A stretch of DNA of 64,000 bases, taken from assembly GCA_050300015.1 (NCBI GenBank), contig JBNKWZ010000027.1:62001-126000 (forward strand), given 5' to 3'. The notes below the pieces were generated by a model. That model was not told where the DNA came from and did not search any database. It saw only the letters and a program-made list of their open reading frames with translations. Each line of letters begins with the position of its first letter. Position 1 is the first letter of the stretch. Source of the stretch: CAYZQH01 sp050300015 (GTDB taxonomy: Bacteria; Pseudomonadota; Gammaproteobacteria; Pseudomonadales; Cellvibrionaceae). Position numbers and translations under genes: made by a program. Of this stretch, positions 53,880 through 62,525 are shown piece after piece.

Positions 53880-55220
53880 TTAACCAATCACATCCAAATC
53901 GAACATATCGGCAACTTCCTCGCCCAAGGGGTTTTCAGGATCCTGCAAATCACCTGCAACGATATCGCTCACCTCCCCCTCGACCTCTATTGCGGTGCGC
54001 GTCAAAAAGTATCGCGCGGTGCGCACCTTGGCCCAGGCCGTCATAAACCCAAAGGTCAATGCGATGACCACACTGTTGGATAACATAAGCCAAAACAAAC
54101 TCAAAAATCGAGTATTCGATTGTAAGGGATACTTACCCGCAAGGGTTGAGTGATTGAGCAATAGATTGTACCGAATGGATTTAATATACGCCTGTGTTGC
54201 GGGGATGAACAAAGCAGTGATGCCGATTAACAACCACCACAGCTTTAACTCAAGCCACCAATTTAAGCCCCAAAGCGTCGCCACCACAGCTAGCATCAAC
54301 AGCCACCCAACATAGGCCTTATAATAATGTGAGACCGCGCCATTGTAGGCAAATTTTGCCGTACCTAAACGTAAATTTCGGCAGTAAAAGCGCTGATTGA
54401 TAAAGTCGAAATAGGGCAGCGCTAAAATAAACAGCACCGCGAAGAGTCCGGAAGGAATAAACAAATAAGGGTTGATGTAATCGTCTTCGCCAGGCTCGTC
54501 TACTCCGACTTTCTCCTCCCACGCGTTTTCGGCATCTAAACCTTCAGAAGTACCTATCTCGTAGTCGTCAGAGCTATCGTCATTTTCCTTTGATGTCTGC
54601 CATTGCAACTCACCGGCAATCGCTGGGTCATCTTCACTATCTGCTACCTCTGACGGATAGGGCTCTAGCCCCAAAAAGGTTTCTGTTTTTTCACTGTTAA
54701 AGGGCAGCCATAAACACGCAACAACAAGACCTTGCAAAAGTATGGGTTGCAAATACACCCAATAGCCTTCTTTGTAGTTTTTATAAAACCGAAACTTAAT
54801 GCCTCGCCACTCAGAATATCGCGCCCGAAAAGACAGCACCAAAATCACCAGTAGCGGCGCAAAGACAATGTAGGCCACAACAAAAGCACCTGCCACCCAC
54901 TTGGCAATGGTGGTGGTCAGTGCGTCACTAACGATATACAACAGAAAAAGAAAGAACGCGATAATGCGCCCGCGTAAAATGGCGGTAGGTTTGGCCGTAA
55001 AGTGAAAATGCCCCTCCGCCAAAGACGTGTTACCGTAAAAATATTGCAAGGTACGCACTTTCGCCCACGCCGAATATATACCCAGCGTCAGCCATGTGAG
55101 GGTATGGTTGACAAACCAAATACCAAAAAACTCACCGGCCTTACCGGTAAATTGAAAGTGTTCGACTCGAGAAGAGTTAGAAGATTCGGAAGGTTGAGAA
55201 GCGTCGGAAGACAGTTCCAT
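53880..55220 (-). CDS. YjgN/DUF898 family membrane protein with acidic insert
   Basis: The 446-residue protein has the family motif twice (FFGIWFVNHTLTWLTLGIYS with AKVRTLQYFYGNT, and LTFGFMTAWAKVRTARYF) and about eight membrane helices. An acidic insert of about 70 residues (residues about 190-260) between the middle helices contains runs such as SEDDPAIAGE and DDSSDDYEIG. The ATG at 55220 is chosen because GGAG lies upstream at good spacing. It heads a two-gene unit with the M48 peptidase. Function unknown. Confidence 0.85.
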   Translation of the reverse strand: MELSSDASQPSESSNSSRVEHFQFTGKAGEFFGIWFVNHTLTWLTLGIYSAWAKVRTLQYFYGNTSLAEGHFHFTAKPTAILRGRIIAFFLFLLYIVSDALTTTIAKWVAGAFVVAYIVFAPLLVILVLSFRARYSEWRGIKFRFYKNYKEGYWVYLQPILLQGLVVACLWLPFNSEKTETFLGLEPYPSEVADSEDDPAIAGELQWQTSKENDDSSDDYEIGTSEGLDAENAWEEKVGVDEPGEDDYINPYLFIPSGLFAVLFILALPYFDFINQRFYCRNLRLGTAKFAYNGAVSHYYKAYVGWLLMLAVVATLWGLNWWLELKLWWLLIGITALFIPATQAYIKSIRYNLLLNHSTLAGKYPLQSNTRFLSLFWLMLSNSVVIALTFGFMTAWAKVRTARYFLTRTAIEVEGEVSDIVAGDLQDPENPLGEEVADMFDLDVIG

Positions 55221-55235
55221 TGAATAAGCTCCAGC

Positions 55236-55267
55236 AAAAATCACGAGCGCCCCTCACGTGGGGCGCT
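55236..55267 (-). terminator. Terminator after the TM2 gene
   Basis: On the minus strand an 8-bp stem (AGCGCCCC / GGGGCGCT, loop ACGTGA) is followed by CGTGATTTTTG. It lies between the TM2 stop and the YjgN-family start. Confidence 0.6.
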
Positions 55268-55301
55268 GACTTTAATTCAGGCAATTTTGAATCGTCAAAG
55301 G

Positions 55302-55547
55302 TTAGGACCAGGATTTGAGAGGGCGACCTTCTTTGTCTTTAAAAGCCCCGACAGCGATCATAATTAAATCGATAAACGCCCAGATACCCAGGCCGCCAAG
55401 GGTTAATAATTGCGCAACACCCGTACCAATTTTACCCACATAAAAGCGATGCACACCCAAACACCCCAAGAAAAAACACATGAGAAATGCGGGTAAGATT
55501 TTTAAGTTGGATTCTACTTCACCGGTTTCTGTAGCCGTTTCAGACAT
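55302..55547 (-). CDS. TM2 domain protein
   Basis: The 81-residue protein has two membrane helices and the TM2 signature (LPAFLMCFFLGCLGVHRFYVGKIGTG with the following IWAFIDLIMI). TM2 proteins are small membrane proteins without a known general function. It is monocistronic, with a terminator downstream. Confidence 0.9.
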   Translation of the reverse strand: MSETATETGEVESNLKILPAFLMCFFLGCLGVHRFYVGKIGTGVAQLLTLGGLGIWAFIDLIMIAVGAFKDKEGRPLKSWS

Positions 55548-55629
55548 ACAACTTCCTCTTTGTTGTTGTTAAATCTCCATTGAGTATAGGCATGGCTTGC
55601 TGAATCGGCGAATGCGTTTCATCTGGCTA

Positions 55630-55659
55630 TTACCCGGGCAGAAGAGATTGCCGGGTTAA
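55630..55659. repeat. 30-bp palindromic repeat, copy 3
   Basis: Arms TTACCCGGGCA and TGCCGGGTTAA flank loop GAAGAGAT. The right arm is identical to copies 1 and 2; the left arm differs slightly. Confidence 0.75.
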
Positions 55660-55693
55660 TTATAAAGAGACCGCGAAAAACGGGTGTGGAGGG

Positions 55694-55721
55694 CCTGCCG
55701 CCGGAGGGTTCTGGCGGCAGG
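55694..55721. other. GC-rich hairpin after the large transglutaminase gene
   Basis: A 9-bp stem (CCTGCCGCC / GGCGGCAGG) encloses a 10-nt loop, 46 nt past the minus-strand stop at 55767. The first T-run (CGTTTTTC) lies 15 nt beyond, so it is a weak terminator candidate at best. Confidence 0.4.
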
Positions 55722-55766
55722 AGGAAGAGGTTAACCTCGGAACTGACGTTGCAGACTGTGCCGGAA

Positions 55767-58700
55767 CTACAAACGTCGCATATCCAACGTGTGAGGGTAC
55801 TCCGGTAATACAGTTGGTTTCTCAGGCACGGCTAGAGGGCGAGACCGCGAGTGGGCCACGACACTGCGAGACGCGTCCACCCAGGGTCGCGGAGTGTAAG
55901 GCCCCTGCGTGTGACTCACATTGGTGAACCGATTCACCCGCCGGGATTCTGCCTCAAAGGCATTCACAGGAAAGGTGTCATAACTGCGCCCACCAGGGTG
56001 TGACACATGATAAGTGCACCCACCAATGGAGCGTCCATTCCAGGTATCCACCAAGTCAAACTCCAAGGGCGCGTGCACACCAATAGTGGGGTGTAAAGCA
56101 GAAGGCGGCTGCCAAGCACGGTAACGCACGCCTGCCACATACTCTCCATGAGTCCCGGTAGGGTTCAACGGCACACGCGCACCGTTACAAACCAAGATAA
56201 AACGACTGTCGGTTAAACCTGAAGCCTTCACTTGAATGCGCTCCACCGAGGAATCCACATAGCGCGCCGTGCCAAAACTGCCCACCTCTTCACCCAACAC
56301 ATGCCAAGGTTCAATCGCCCAGCGCAGCTCTAACGTAATATCACCCAACTGCACGCGCCCGTAATGCGGGAAGCGAAATTCCTCAAAGGGCAACAGCCAA
56401 TCAATATCAAAATCGAAGTAATGGGCATTTAAATCTTTCACCACTTCTTTGGCGTCTTCCCAAATAAAATGCGGCAGCATAAAACGGTCGTGTAGCAAGG
56501 TACCCCATCGCACTAATGGTTTGTGGTAAGGGGTTTCCCAAAATCGCGCCAATAAACATCGCAACAACAACGTTTGCACCAACGACATGCGCTCATGCGG
56601 CGGCATTTCGAAACCTCTAAACTCCAATATTCCCTGACGTCCACTAGAGCCGCCCGGCGAGTAGAGTTTGTCGATGCAAAATTCTGCGCGATGTGTATTG
56701 CCGGTAATGTCGATTAGCAAGTTGCGCAGCAGGCGATCCACCAACCAGGGTTCCGGGCAGTCACCTTTTGGCATTTGAGAAAAGGCTACTTCCAACTCAT
56801 AGAGCATTTCATCTCGGCCTTCATCCACACGCGGCGCTTGCGAGGTGGGCCCAATAAACATGCCGGAAAACAAGTAAGACAAACTGGGGTGATGCTGCCA
56901 AAACGTAATCAATGACTGTAGTACGTGCGGTCGGCGCAAAAATGGGCTGTCTTCAGGAGACGAGGCCCCCATGGTCACATGATTGCCGCCCCCGGTACCG
57001 GTATGGCGACCATCTAGCATAAACTTCTCTGACCCTAAGCGTGAATAAAACGCCTCCTCGTATAGCACCTCAGTGGTGCTGACCAACTCTCGCCAATTGT
57101 TAGACGGATGCACGTTCACCTCAATCACACCAGGGTCAGGCGTGACTAGGAGTTTTTGAATGCGTGCATCCTTCGGCGGTTCGTAGCCTTCAATCACCAC
57201 CGGCAGCTTAAGTTCGGCCGCGGTGGCTTCGATGCATGCCGTCAATTGCACGTAATGCTCTAAGTACTGCAGTGGCGGCATGAATATATGGAGCTTGCCA
57301 TCGCGGGGCTCAACACACATACAGGTGCGCAAAACCTCCCAATATTCACGCACCAGTTCTTTTTTGCCCTTGGGTGCATCAACCGGTTTAGTCGCTTCGT
57401 TTTCACGCTTGCTTTCTTTGACGACCGTGGTTTTTTGCTCCATCCAATTGGGCATGGTAGGCGTTTGCGTGGCAGGTTCTTCGTAGCGCACGGGTAGATC
57501 GTCGTGCTTGGGCAGGGGCTCTCGTGTCTCAAACGGATCACGCTCTGTGTCGATCTCCCGCAGGGTTTCTTCCACAAAAGGCAACTCGTTGAGCGGCAAA
57601 CGTAACCCCATGGGCGAATCCCCTGGAATTAACACAATACGCTCACGCCGCAGCTCCCAATGACTCGAACACCACGCCCCCGTGGAATAATTCCAGGCAA
57701 TGGGGAGCACATACCCGCTTGGCGTGTCCAACCCTTGCTGCAACACCTTGGCAAGACGGCGGCGATCTAAAGGGTCTTTAGCCGCGGCAATTTGGCTGTC
57801 TAAATTCACCGGCAAGTTTTGCTCTTGCATTAAATAATGCAAACCATCCTCATAGGCGGGCTGACAAAAACTTTCCCACAAACCCAGCCGCAAGGTGAGG
57901 TTATGCATAAAGCGCTGGGCATCCTCAATACCGTGACCATAGTCTTCGTTAATACGTGCCAACACCGCTGTGTTGCGCCACAATGGCTCGCCATCCTTGC
58001 GCCAGAAAAGACCCAAGGCCCAGCGTGGAACTTCTTCGCCGGGGTACCATTTGCCTTGTCCGTAATGCAACAACCCATTGGGTGCAAAGCGGTCGCGCAG
58101 ACGCAGCAACAAGCCTTTAGCCAAGCGCAATTTATCCGCACCCAGTGCTTCGGTGTTCCACTGTGCCGATTCCATATCATCAATCGACACAAATGTGGGC
58201 TCACCGCCCATGGTTAAGCGCACGTCGCAATCATTCAATACCCGATCCACATGGTCACCCAGGGCCATCACTTGCTCCCACTGGGCCTCGGTATAGGGCT
58301 TGGTCACTCGTGGGTCTTCTAATACGCGCTCCACAACATTGCTGTAAGAGAACTCCACTTCACACTTGTCGGTGAAACCATCGATGGGGGCAGCCGAGAC
58401 TGGGTCGGGGGTACAAGCCAAGGGAATGTGCCCCTCGCCCGCAAAAAGGCCCGAAGTAGGGTCGAGGCCCACCCAGCCCGCACCGGGAATATACACTTCG
58501 CACCAGGCGTGTAGGTCGGTAAAATCTTCCGCCGCACCCGATGGGCCATCCAAGGATTTCACATCAGGTTTGAGCTGCACCAAATAACCCGAAGCAAACC
58601 GTGCCGCAAGGCCACAGTGGCGCAGTACCTGCACCATCAACCAGGCGGAATCCCGGCACGAACCCAACGCTTTTTCCAGCGTCTCTTCTGGCTTTTGTAC

Positions 58701-59198
58701 GCCGGGCTCCATCCGAATGCTGTATTCAATATCTTTCTCTAACTGTTGATTCACCGCCACCAAATAATCAATGGTGCGTTTCTTCTCCATGTGCGCATAT
58801 TTCTTCACCCACTCGTCAAACAGGGGGCCGCACTCCAGGGTTTCCAAATAAGGAGCCAATTCTTTTTTGAGTTGCTTGGTATAAACAAAAGGAAACTCTT
58901 CGGCATACTCTTCCAGAAAGAAGTCAAAGGGGTTAATCACCGTCATATCGGCAATGACTTCCACTTCCACCGCCAGGCGTTTGGTGCGCTCTGGGAACAC
59001 TAAGCGCGCCAAATAATTACCAAAAGCATCCTGTTGCCAGTTTAAGAAATGCGCCTCGGGTTGCACCTTTAAACTATAAGCATGAATTTTGGTCCGGCTG
59101 TGTGGCGCGGGACGCAGCCGCACCGTATGTGGGTGCAATTGAGTTAGCCGATCAAAGTCGTAATAAGTGTTGTGCCGAATGGCCACACGTATGGTCAT
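55767..59198 (-). CDS. Large transglutaminase-like protein with DUF2126 domain
   Basis: The 1143-residue protein has an N-terminal transglutaminase-like part (1-300) with catalytic Cys in LGSCRDSAWLMVQVLRHCG, His in DLHAWCEVYIPG and Asp in GLDPTSGL, followed by a long DUF2126 region (about 310-1100; DVRLTMGGEPTFVSIDD, GTGGGNHVTMGASSPEDSPF, GRQGILEFRGFEMPPHERM). The C-terminal part contains GN-H-type motifs typical of an amidoligase-like fold. It is co-directional with the alpha-E and ATP-grasp genes upstream and forms the third gene of that set. Substrate unknown. Confidence 0.9.
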   Translation of the reverse strand: MTIRVAIRHNTYYDFDRLTQLHPHTVRLRPAPHSRTKIHAYSLKVQPEAHFLNWQQDAFGNYLARLVFPERTKRLAVEVEVIADMTVINPFDFFLEEYAEEFPFVYTKQLKKELAPYLETLECGPLFDEWVKKYAHMEKKRTIDYLVAVNQQLEKDIEYSIRMEPGVQKPEETLEKALGSCRDSAWLMVQVLRHCGLAARFASGYLVQLKPDVKSLDGPSGAAEDFTDLHAWCEVYIPGAGWVGLDPTSGLFAGEGHIPLACTPDPVSAAPIDGFTDKCEVEFSYSNVVERVLEDPRVTKPYTEAQWEQVMALGDHVDRVLNDCDVRLTMGGEPTFVSIDDMESAQWNTEALGADKLRLAKGLLLRLRDRFAPNGLLHYGQGKWYPGEEVPRWALGLFWRKDGEPLWRNTAVLARINEDYGHGIEDAQRFMHNLTLRLGLWESFCQPAYEDGLHYLMQEQNLPVNLDSQIAAAKDPLDRRRLAKVLQQGLDTPSGYVLPIAWNYSTGAWCSSHWELRRERIVLIPGDSPMGLRLPLNELPFVEETLREIDTERDPFETREPLPKHDDLPVRYEEPATQTPTMPNWMEQKTTVVKESKRENEATKPVDAPKGKKELVREYWEVLRTCMCVEPRDGKLHIFMPPLQYLEHYVQLTACIEATAAELKLPVVIEGYEPPKDARIQKLLVTPDPGVIEVNVHPSNNWRELVSTTEVLYEEAFYSRLGSEKFMLDGRHTGTGGGNHVTMGASSPEDSPFLRRPHVLQSLITFWQHHPSLSYLFSGMFIGPTSQAPRVDEGRDEMLYELEVAFSQMPKGDCPEPWLVDRLLRNLLIDITGNTHRAEFCIDKLYSPGGSSGRQGILEFRGFEMPPHERMSLVQTLLLRCLLARFWETPYHKPLVRWGTLLHDRFMLPHFIWEDAKEVVKDLNAHYFDFDIDWLLPFEEFRFPHYGRVQLGDITLELRWAIEPWHVLGEEVGSFGTARYVDSSVERIQVKASGLTDSRFILVCNGARVPLNPTGTHGEYVAGVRYRAWQPPSALHPTIGVHAPLEFDLVDTWNGRSIGGCTYHVSHPGGRSYDTFPVNAFEAESRRVNRFTNVSHTQGPYTPRPWVDASRSVVAHSRSRPLAVPEKPTVLPEYPHTLDMRRL

Positions 59199-59235
59199 AA
59201 CGTTCCCCTAAGCAGTGCTTTACGCACGCGATAGT

Positions 59236-59255
59236 CGGCAACCTTACGGTTGCCG
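59236..59255 (-). other. Tetraloop hairpin between alpha-E and transglutaminase genes
   Basis: A perfect 8-bp stem (CGGCAACC / GGTTGCCG) closes a GTAA tetraloop on the transcribed strand. It may set the ratio of the genes by protecting or ending mRNA. Confidence 0.5.
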
Positions 59256-59303
59256 TCATGCAATCAATGGATTTGTGAGCACTGGGCCCATTTAGAGTTG
59301 GCT

Positions 59304-60233
59304 TTAGTGGTTAAACCAATTTTGTGCAATTTGAGTGTGCAACGTCGCCAACTCCATTTGTAAGGAATTGATATAATCACGCATGGGTTCGCCCATAGCG
59401 GGATAGGGCACATGGTCAAAAATGTTGGCCCGAAATTGCCCCAACCACTTCACCATAGGCTTGCTGCGTGGCAATTTCGCGGCGGAATCGGCAATGGCGC
59501 TCAAGCAATGCTCTATGGTGCGCGGGTATTGTGGGTCCTCCAACAAAAAGGCCACAACATCCATACCCTGAACCGAGGTGCGCAGCTTTCTGCGATAAGA
59601 TTGATCCGCCCCCACCGAGCGCAACACATTCCCCCAAATAATTTGCTGTGCGTTGAGCGCCTCTTCTCCAGATTCTAATTGGATGGTGGTGGCGAGGCCC
59701 GCATCCAATAGGCGCGTTGTCATGTCGGCGCGCTCGAGGTTGCGACCCAAGCGCAGAAAGTCCCACGCCTCATCGTGTGTCATGGTGCCGTACAACAAGC
59801 CGTTCAACTGCTGACACCCACGCACCACACCTTCCAATACTTGATGACGCTGCCCACGATTCACCGCATTGGAAATATTATCACTGACGAATATATACAA
59901 CTCGTTCACCAGCTCCCAGGTTTCGCCCGGCACTACATCGCGGGTGGTGCGCACATTTTCGCGCAGCATGCGCAAAGCGCTGATGGCAGAACCGGGGTTA
60001 CTGGTATCCCCTAATAAAAATTTCACCACATTGCGCTCGTCTTGCACTTTATAGCGCTCAGCAAAGGGCTCATCGAGACTGCTTAAGGAAATTAAGTTAT
60101 ACCAACTTAAATTGACGCCTTTGGGCATATCCAACAGTAAATTCGCATAGACCGCCAACAAGCGCGCGGTATTTTCAACGCGCTCGATGTAACGCGCCGT
60201 CCAGTAAACACGTTCCGCCACTTTGGATAACAT
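59304..60233 (-). CDS. Alpha-E domain protein
   Basis: The 309-residue all-helical protein has the family start MLSKVAERVYWTARYIERVE, and a later FLRLGRNLERADMTTRLLD. The ATG overlaps the stop of the ATP-grasp gene (TGATG), indicating translational coupling. Alpha-E proteins always accompany circularly permuted ATP-grasp ligases; their biochemical role is not established. The homologous domain is fused to its ATP-grasp at 50028-52580. Confidence 0.92.
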   Translation of the reverse strand: MLSKVAERVYWTARYIERVENTARLLAVYANLLLDMPKGVNLSWYNLISLSSLDEPFAERYKVQDERNVVKFLLGDTSNPGSAISALRMLRENVRTTRDVVPGETWELVNELYIFVSDNISNAVNRGQRHQVLEGVVRGCQQLNGLLYGTMTHDEAWDFLRLGRNLERADMTTRLLDAGLATTIQLESGEEALNAQQIIWGNVLRSVGADQSYRRKLRTSVQGMDVVAFLLEDPQYPRTIEHCLSAIADSAAKLPRSKPMVKWLGQFRANIFDHVPYPAMGEPMRDYINSLQMELATLHTQIAQNWFNH

Positions 60234-61687
60234 CAGTCTTTCACCTCCGTATCCACAACCCACGTATCTTTACTGCCACCACCTTGCGACGAATTCACCA
60301 CCAGCGAGCCTTTGCGCATGGCCACACGTGTGAGCCCACCGGTGGTAACGTAATGATCTTGCCCTTGCAAAACAAACGGTCTTAAATCCAAGTGTCTAGG
60401 CTCCAAGCTGTTGTTGCCCACCAAAGTTGGCGCGGTAGAAAGCGCCAACGTCGGTTGAGCGATGTAGTTGCGCGGATTCTCTTCTATCAATTTGGCGAAT
60501 GTGGCACGGTCCTTTTTGGTGGAATGCGGCCCCACCAACATGCCATAGCCACCAGATTCGTTTGCAGGCTTGACCACCAGTTTGTCGAGATTGGCCTGTA
60601 CATACGCACGCTGCTCGTCATCGAAGCACAAAAACGTTTCCACATTTTTAATAATGGGAGTCTCATTGAGGTAGTACTGAATAATGGCCGGCACGTAGGC
60701 GTATACCACTTTGTCATCAGCCACGCCGGCCCCAGGTGCGTTGGCCAGAGCCACATTGCCTTTGCGCCACGCCCGCATGAGACCGGGAACGCCGAGCACT
60801 GAGTCGGGAATAAAAGCCTCTGGATCTAAAAAGAGGTCGTCAATGCGCCGATAGATCACATCCACTCGCTCCAGCCCCGCTACGGTTTTCATAAACACGC
60901 TATCGTCTTGCACCACTAGATCAGAGCCCTCCACCAATTCTGCACCCATTTGCTGAGCCAGAAAGGCATGCTCAAAATAAGCAGAGTTGAAGATACCGGG
61001 GGTTAACACCACCACCACTGGGTGTTTGACCTTTCTGGGCGACAAGGACGCGAGCATATCGAATAAGCGCGCAGGGTACTCACTGACCGGCTCAATATGA
61101 ATCTTTTCAAAAAGATCTGGCAGCACGCGCTTGGTAATGGCACGGTTCTCCAGCATGTAAGCCACGCCCGAGGGAACTCTAAGGTTGTCCTCCAAAACAT
61201 AAAACTCACCGTCCTTATCGCGCACCAAATCGGTGCCGCAGATGTGGGCCCACACACCAAAAGGAGGCGAAATACCAATGCACTCTTTACGAAAATTTTT
61301 TGATTGCTCCAGAATATACGCAGGCAGGACACCATCTTTTACCACATTTTGGTCGTGGTACAGGTCATCGATAAACATGTTCAATGCCTTTAAACGCTGC
61401 TTCAAGCCAGCCGCGGTTTTGTCCCACTGCTTTTTAGATATGGTGCGTGGGATGATATCGAAGGGCCACGCCCTATCGATATTACCTTCTTCAGTGTATA
61501 CCGTGAAGGTTACACCCATTTCTTTAACGGTGGCTTCTGCCGCTTGCCGTCTAGCTTCCACCTCTTCATCGCTGAGCGATTTTAGATAACTTACCAATCG
61601 TTGAGAGGGCTTACGTGCCCGCCCAGGGCTACTAATCAGTTCATCAAAAAAACCCTCTGATGAATACTCACTCCAATCGATCGTCAT
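60233..61687 (-). CDS. Circularly permuted type 2 ATP-grasp protein
   Basis: The 484-residue protein has the permuted ATP-grasp motifs FYVLEDNLRVPSGVAYMLEN, VVVLTPGIFNSAYFEHAFLA, YRRIDDLFLDP, LVVKPANESGGYGMLVG (the ATP-grasp loop) and the C-terminal GGSKDTWVV. The ATG at 61687 (MTIDWSEY) is preferred because GGA lies 8-10 nt upstream; ATGs at 61702 and further out are possible. It is predicted to form an amide bond using ATP. First gene of the ATP-grasp / alpha-E / transglutaminase set. Confidence 0.92.
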   Translation of the reverse strand: MTIDWSEYSSEGFFDELISSPGRARKPSQRLVSYLKSLSDEEVEARRQAAEATVKEMGVTFTVYTEEGNIDRAWPFDIIPRTISKKQWDKTAAGLKQRLKALNMFIDDLYHDQNVVKDGVLPAYILEQSKNFRKECIGISPPFGVWAHICGTDLVRDKDGEFYVLEDNLRVPSGVAYMLENRAITKRVLPDLFEKIHIEPVSEYPARLFDMLASLSPRKVKHPVVVVLTPGIFNSAYFEHAFLAQQMGAELVEGSDLVVQDDSVFMKTVAGLERVDVIYRRIDDLFLDPEAFIPDSVLGVPGLMRAWRKGNVALANAPGAGVADDKVVYAYVPAIIQYYLNETPIIKNVETFLCFDDEQRAYVQANLDKLVVKPANESGGYGMLVGPHSTKKDRATFAKLIEENPRNYIAQPTLALSTAPTLVGNNSLEPRHLDLRPFVLQGQDHYVTTGGLTRVAMRKGSLVVNSSQGGGSKDTWVVDTEVKD

Positions 61688-61702
61688 AATATTAGGTTCC
61701 AT

Positions 61703-62190
61703 GCAGCGCTTTATCTGCGGCGCTGTTCTTGTCCGGTAGGTTTTTATGGGAGACTTTTTCGAGCGTGACACAACCTTCTCCTGAGCGCCTAATGGTGCGC
61801 CAAGCGAGGATTGGGTTCAACCTCCTGTATCAACTATCTTTAACAACCCATCATGCCGACATAATGCATTCAGTTTTCGTACCACGTTTACATGCAGGGC
61901 TCACTAACCGACAGTCGTTGCCTATTGGCCGGCCAATGCCGTGGTGATCCCTAAGAGCTGTGCTAAGTTTAAAGGCTAGCACCGCTTAAAAAGCACTCTC
62001 ATTGACACATTTTTAAACAGAAAAAGGTTCGTCGTAGGCCGTATGAGCCGCATGGGGCGTAGTTGCAGTCTTTAACCCGCGCTCCCCTCACTGCACCATA
62101 CCCTCGATTAGCACTATCTGGTTTCGATCCGCGAGACCCTAAGCGCTCACTTGTACTGGCGCACACGGGCTACAGCGGGGGTAGGTAGGT
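61703..62190. other. Divergent promoter region with a 14-bp palindrome
   Basis: This stretch of about 490 bp separates the ATP-grasp operon from the chemotaxis receptor side. It holds no supported gene. ATTGGCCGGCCAAT at 61924-61937 is a perfect palindrome and a possible operator for either direction. Confidence 0.4.
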
Positions 62191-62442
62191 ATGATTTCAT
62201 TATTCAAGCGCACTCACAACACCCTCATAATTTCTGCAGGCTTACTCATTTTGTGCTTAGCTTTAACTACGCCAGGACAAACATTAGGTACGCTAAAGCG
62301 CCACGGCACACCGCCTTTGATTCCCCTTGCGTTATCACAAGCTGCAGTAGAGCACTCCGAAGAGATCGTGTTCACCAGCCGATACCTAAGGATTAACGAC
62401 TACTTGTTTCATGGAGTTAACAAACTGATAGCCATCGCCTAG
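62191..62442 (+). CDS. Small hypothetical protein with signal-like N-terminus
   Basis: An 83-codon open frame starts with a signal- or anchor-like segment (LIISAGLLILCLALTTPGQ) after a GGTAGGTAGGT stretch that could serve as ribosome site. The rest has no recognisable domain. It lies 83 nt before the chemotaxis receptor gene. It could be a real small secreted protein or a chance frame. Confidence 0.35.
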   Translation: MISLFKRTHNTLIISAGLLILCLALTTPGQTLGTLKRHGTPPLIPLALSQAAVEHSEEIVFTSRYLRINDYLFHGVNKLIAIA

Positions 62443-62525
62443 CGTCGAATTGAAGTCTAGGTGGGCGCACTCCAGGGCAGAGCTTGTAGCCCTGGAACTC
62501 ATAACCGCCGCAGGAACTTTCAACA

